Source: CAVVZJ01 sp963752755
Lineage (GTDB): Bacteria > Planctomycetota > Planctomycetia > Isosphaerales > Isosphaeraceae
Direction: 5' to 3'
Length of the DNA: 64,000 nucleotides
Assembly: GCA_963752755.1 (NCBI GenBank)
Contig: CAVVZJ010000015.1
Span: forward strand, 1-64,000
Positions within the stretch are counted from its first letter, which is position 1; every line of letters begins with the position of its first letter. Made by a program: the position numbers and the translations under genes. Of this stretch, positions 62,417 through 64,000 are shown in pieces. A model generated the notes under the pieces. The model saw only the letters and a list, made by a program, of their open reading frames with translations, searched no databases and was not told where the DNA came from.

Positions 62417-64000
62417 ATGAGGAAGGCGATTTCCGTTCGGATATTGGGGCTGCTGTGTCTGGGGATCGGCTTCGGCCTGGGGTCGAAGTCGCTCTGGGCC
62501 GGCCCCACACCGGGCCCCACGGATTGGTCGGACTGGGAGAAATACCGCGGAGCGGTGGTCCACCCGGCCACCATCATCAAGCCCCAGGACCTGGCGCGAG
62601 CCCAAGAGAACATCCGCCTGTACGCCTGGGCTCGGACCGAGGCGGAGCGAGTTCGCCGGTCGGCGGACGAGGCCTTGAAGACACTCACTCCCGAATTCGT
62701 CGAAGGGATGATCGAACGGACCACGCCCGGTTGCATGGGCCCGTGCCCGGCCTGCCGCGACCAGGGGCTTCCCTGGCATCCGAACGGGCGGTGGAACTGG
62801 TCGGCGTCGCGTCCGGAGCAGCTCGTGTGCTCCGTCTGCAAGACGGTCTTCCCCAACGAGAGGTTCCCCGAGACCGTCGTCGTCGAGTGCCAGTGGGGCC
62901 GGGGCCAGAGGTTCACCTTCATGGGCGGAGAAACCTTCAAGTGCTTCGGCTACACGCATGCTCGACCGAGCATCTCGGGGATCATCCGGGCGCGCAAGGC
63001 GGCGCACATGACGAGACTCGCAGAGACGCTCGCCACCGCCTACGCCCTGACCGGCCAACCGCGTTACGCGCGGGGGGCCAGGGCCATCCTGCACCGCTTC
63101 GCCGATGTGTTCCCCGAGTACCTGGTCCTGGCCGGGTACGGATACGGGGAGTACGCCGGGATGGATCCCCACGTGGCGGCCGAGCGGATCAACGACCTCC
63201 CGGAGGACGAACTCGTCTATCCGCCGAATCGGCCTGACCGGAAGATCTTCACCGGCTACTGGTCGGCTACCCGGATCGGCACCGCCGGCATGGACGGCGG
63301 CTGGGTCGTCCGGATCGCCGTGGCTTACGACCTGACCTGCGACGCCGAGGAGGACGGCGTCCCCGTCTACTCCGAGGATGAGGAGCGGCACATCGAGCGC
63401 GACCTGCTCCTGGAGAGCACCTATCTGGCCGCCTGCGACCCGGCGATCAACAACAAGTCGGTCGGCAACCGTGCCGGGGCGGCGGTGGTCGGGATGTGCG
63501 TCGGGCATCCGGGGCTGGTCCGGTTCGGCGTGGAGGGGTTCCAGAGGGCGGTGGACGACTGGTTCCTGCCCGACGGCGGCACGTCGGAATCGCCGGCCTA
63601 TGCGCTGATGACCATGTCCGGCCTCCGGCCCTTCGCCCTGGCCCTGCGGGACTACTCCGACCCGCCGGGCTATCGGGCGGCCGACGGTGCGCGGCTCGAC
63701 CACTTCGGCGCCGCCCGCGACTCGCGTTACGGCGCCTGCTGGCAAGGGCTGATCCGGACGCTCCAGGGCGACCTCCGCTTCCCGCCTTCGGCCGACTCGT
63801 ATCGGACCACCCGCATCAGCCCCGGCTTCGCCGAACTGATCGCCCTGGCCGAACCGACCGACGAACACGTCGCGCTGCTCAAGGAGTCGGTCGGCGATGT
63901 CCCGGATCGGCGCTCCGCGCAAGACGCCCTCTTCTACCGGGAGCCCGGGCTTGAGGAGCGAGCGGTTCCGCCCTTGAGCCTGCCCGACGTGGTGTTCCCC
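62417..64000 (+). CDS. Secreted heparinase II/III-like (polysaccharide lyase-like) protein, partial
   Basis: 528 codons, open to the window end, so 3'-incomplete. ATG 62417 with a purine-rich upstream. Signal peptide RKAISVRILGLLCLGIGFGL...LWAG. Domain: WEKYRGAVVHPATIIKPQDL (start of the alpha/alpha toroid), a Cys cluster CMGPCPACRDQG...VCSVCKTVFP that may bind zinc, YALTGQPRYARGARAILHRF, INNKSVGNRAGAAVVGMCVG (Asn-His type site) and FGVEGFQRAVDDWFLPDGGT, SESPAYALMTMSGLRP. Planctomycetes export many such lyases for degrading sulfated or uronic polysaccharides. Family assignment is from pattern recall only. Confidence 0.75.
   Translation, partial: MRKAISVRILGLLCLGIGFGLGSKSLWAGPTPGPTDWSDWEKYRGAVVHPATIIKPQDLARAQENIRLYAWARTEAERVRRSADEALKTLTPEFVEGMIERTTPGCMGPCPACRDQGLPWHPNGRWNWSASRPEQLVCSVCKTVFPNERFPETVVVECQWGRGQRFTFMGGETFKCFGYTHARPSISGIIRARKAAHMTRLAETLATAYALTGQPRYARGARAILHRFADVFPEYLVLAGYGYGEYAGMDPHVAAERINDLPEDELVYPPNRPDRKIFTGYWSATRIGTAGMDGGWVVRIAVAYDLTCDAEEDGVPVYSEDEERHIERDLLLESTYLAACDPAINNKSVGNRAGAAVVGMCVGHPGLVRFGVEGFQRAVDDWFLPDGGTSESPAYALMTMSGLRPFALALRDYSDPPGYRAADGARLDHFGAARDSRYGACWQGLIRTLQGDLRFPPSADSYRTTRISPGFAELIALAEPTDEHVALLKESVGDVPDRRSAQDALFYREPGLEERAVPPLSLPDVVFP

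Overview
The window looks like a high-GC planctomycete chromosome, most plausibly Isosphaeraceae. Pointers are a bc-complex operon with a multihaem cytochrome and a long Ala/Pro-rich Rieske arm, FHA/GAF/SpoIIE-type and paired TFIIB zinc-ribbon proteins, DUF1990 and DUF3987 proteins, characteristic IS701/IS66/IS630/IS4 relatives and a PQQ beta-propeller remnant. I cannot name a genus from sequence alone. No rRNA, CRISPR array or complete tRNA was seen.

Layout. 1-5.0 kb: IS graveyard (IS66, IS4 scrap, IS701, PQQ-propeller scrap, ISAs1). 5.2-9.4 kb: chromosomal genes (exported nitrilase-family amidohydrolase, HD protein, short-chain dehydrogenase, DUF1990). 9.6-12.0 kb: IS21. 12.0-20.2 kb: an integrative element with a DUF3987 ATPase, a CHC2/TOPRIM primase, an XRE-like regulator and a tyrosine integrase, ending in the 3' half of a tRNA-Arg(CCT). 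Its ATPase gene is broken by an IS701 that itself carries a second IS701. 21.0-25.9 kb: IS66 nested in an IS200/IS605 element, then IS1595. 26.0-37.0 kb: MITE-like hairpin, FHA-GAF-SpoIIE phosphatase, zinc-ribbon protein, membrane proteins, NCS2-like permease, PTS enzyme I. 37.6-47.0 kb: respiratory bc-complex operon (Rieske, two cytochrome b-type subunits, octahaem cytochrome c, cupredoxin-like lipoprotein). 47.2-49.0 kb: aroF (DAHP synthase) behind a long leader. 49.7-59.1 kb: an almost continuous train of IS630, IS701, a group II intron, ISAzo13, IS630, IS5 and IS4 that has shredded an SRAP peptidase gene and a cytochrome P450 gene. 59.3-64 kb: broken integrase, IS3 and the start of an exported heparinase-like protein.

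The most interesting signal is upstream of aroF. A short ORF with a Trp-Trp-Trp-Tyr-Trp-Ser-Phe-Tyr-Phe run is followed by a competing antiterminator and a 15-bp terminator ending in a T-rich stretch. This is a complete aromatic amino-acid attenuator placed on the first enzyme of the shikimate pathway.

Two window-wide patterns matter for anyone using this annotation. First, many conserved genes (enzyme I, the permease, cytochrome b, the octahaem cytochrome, the FHA phosphatase, DUF1990) carry single- or double-base frameshifts while their protein sequence stays conserved on both sides. This suggests uncorrected read errors at least as much as real decay. Second, nearly every in-frame premature stop found is TAG, several at positions where the family has Tyr or Trp. 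Separately, four IS701-type transposases share a -1 frame junction on a homopolymer near the C-terminus, which looks programmed rather than accidental.
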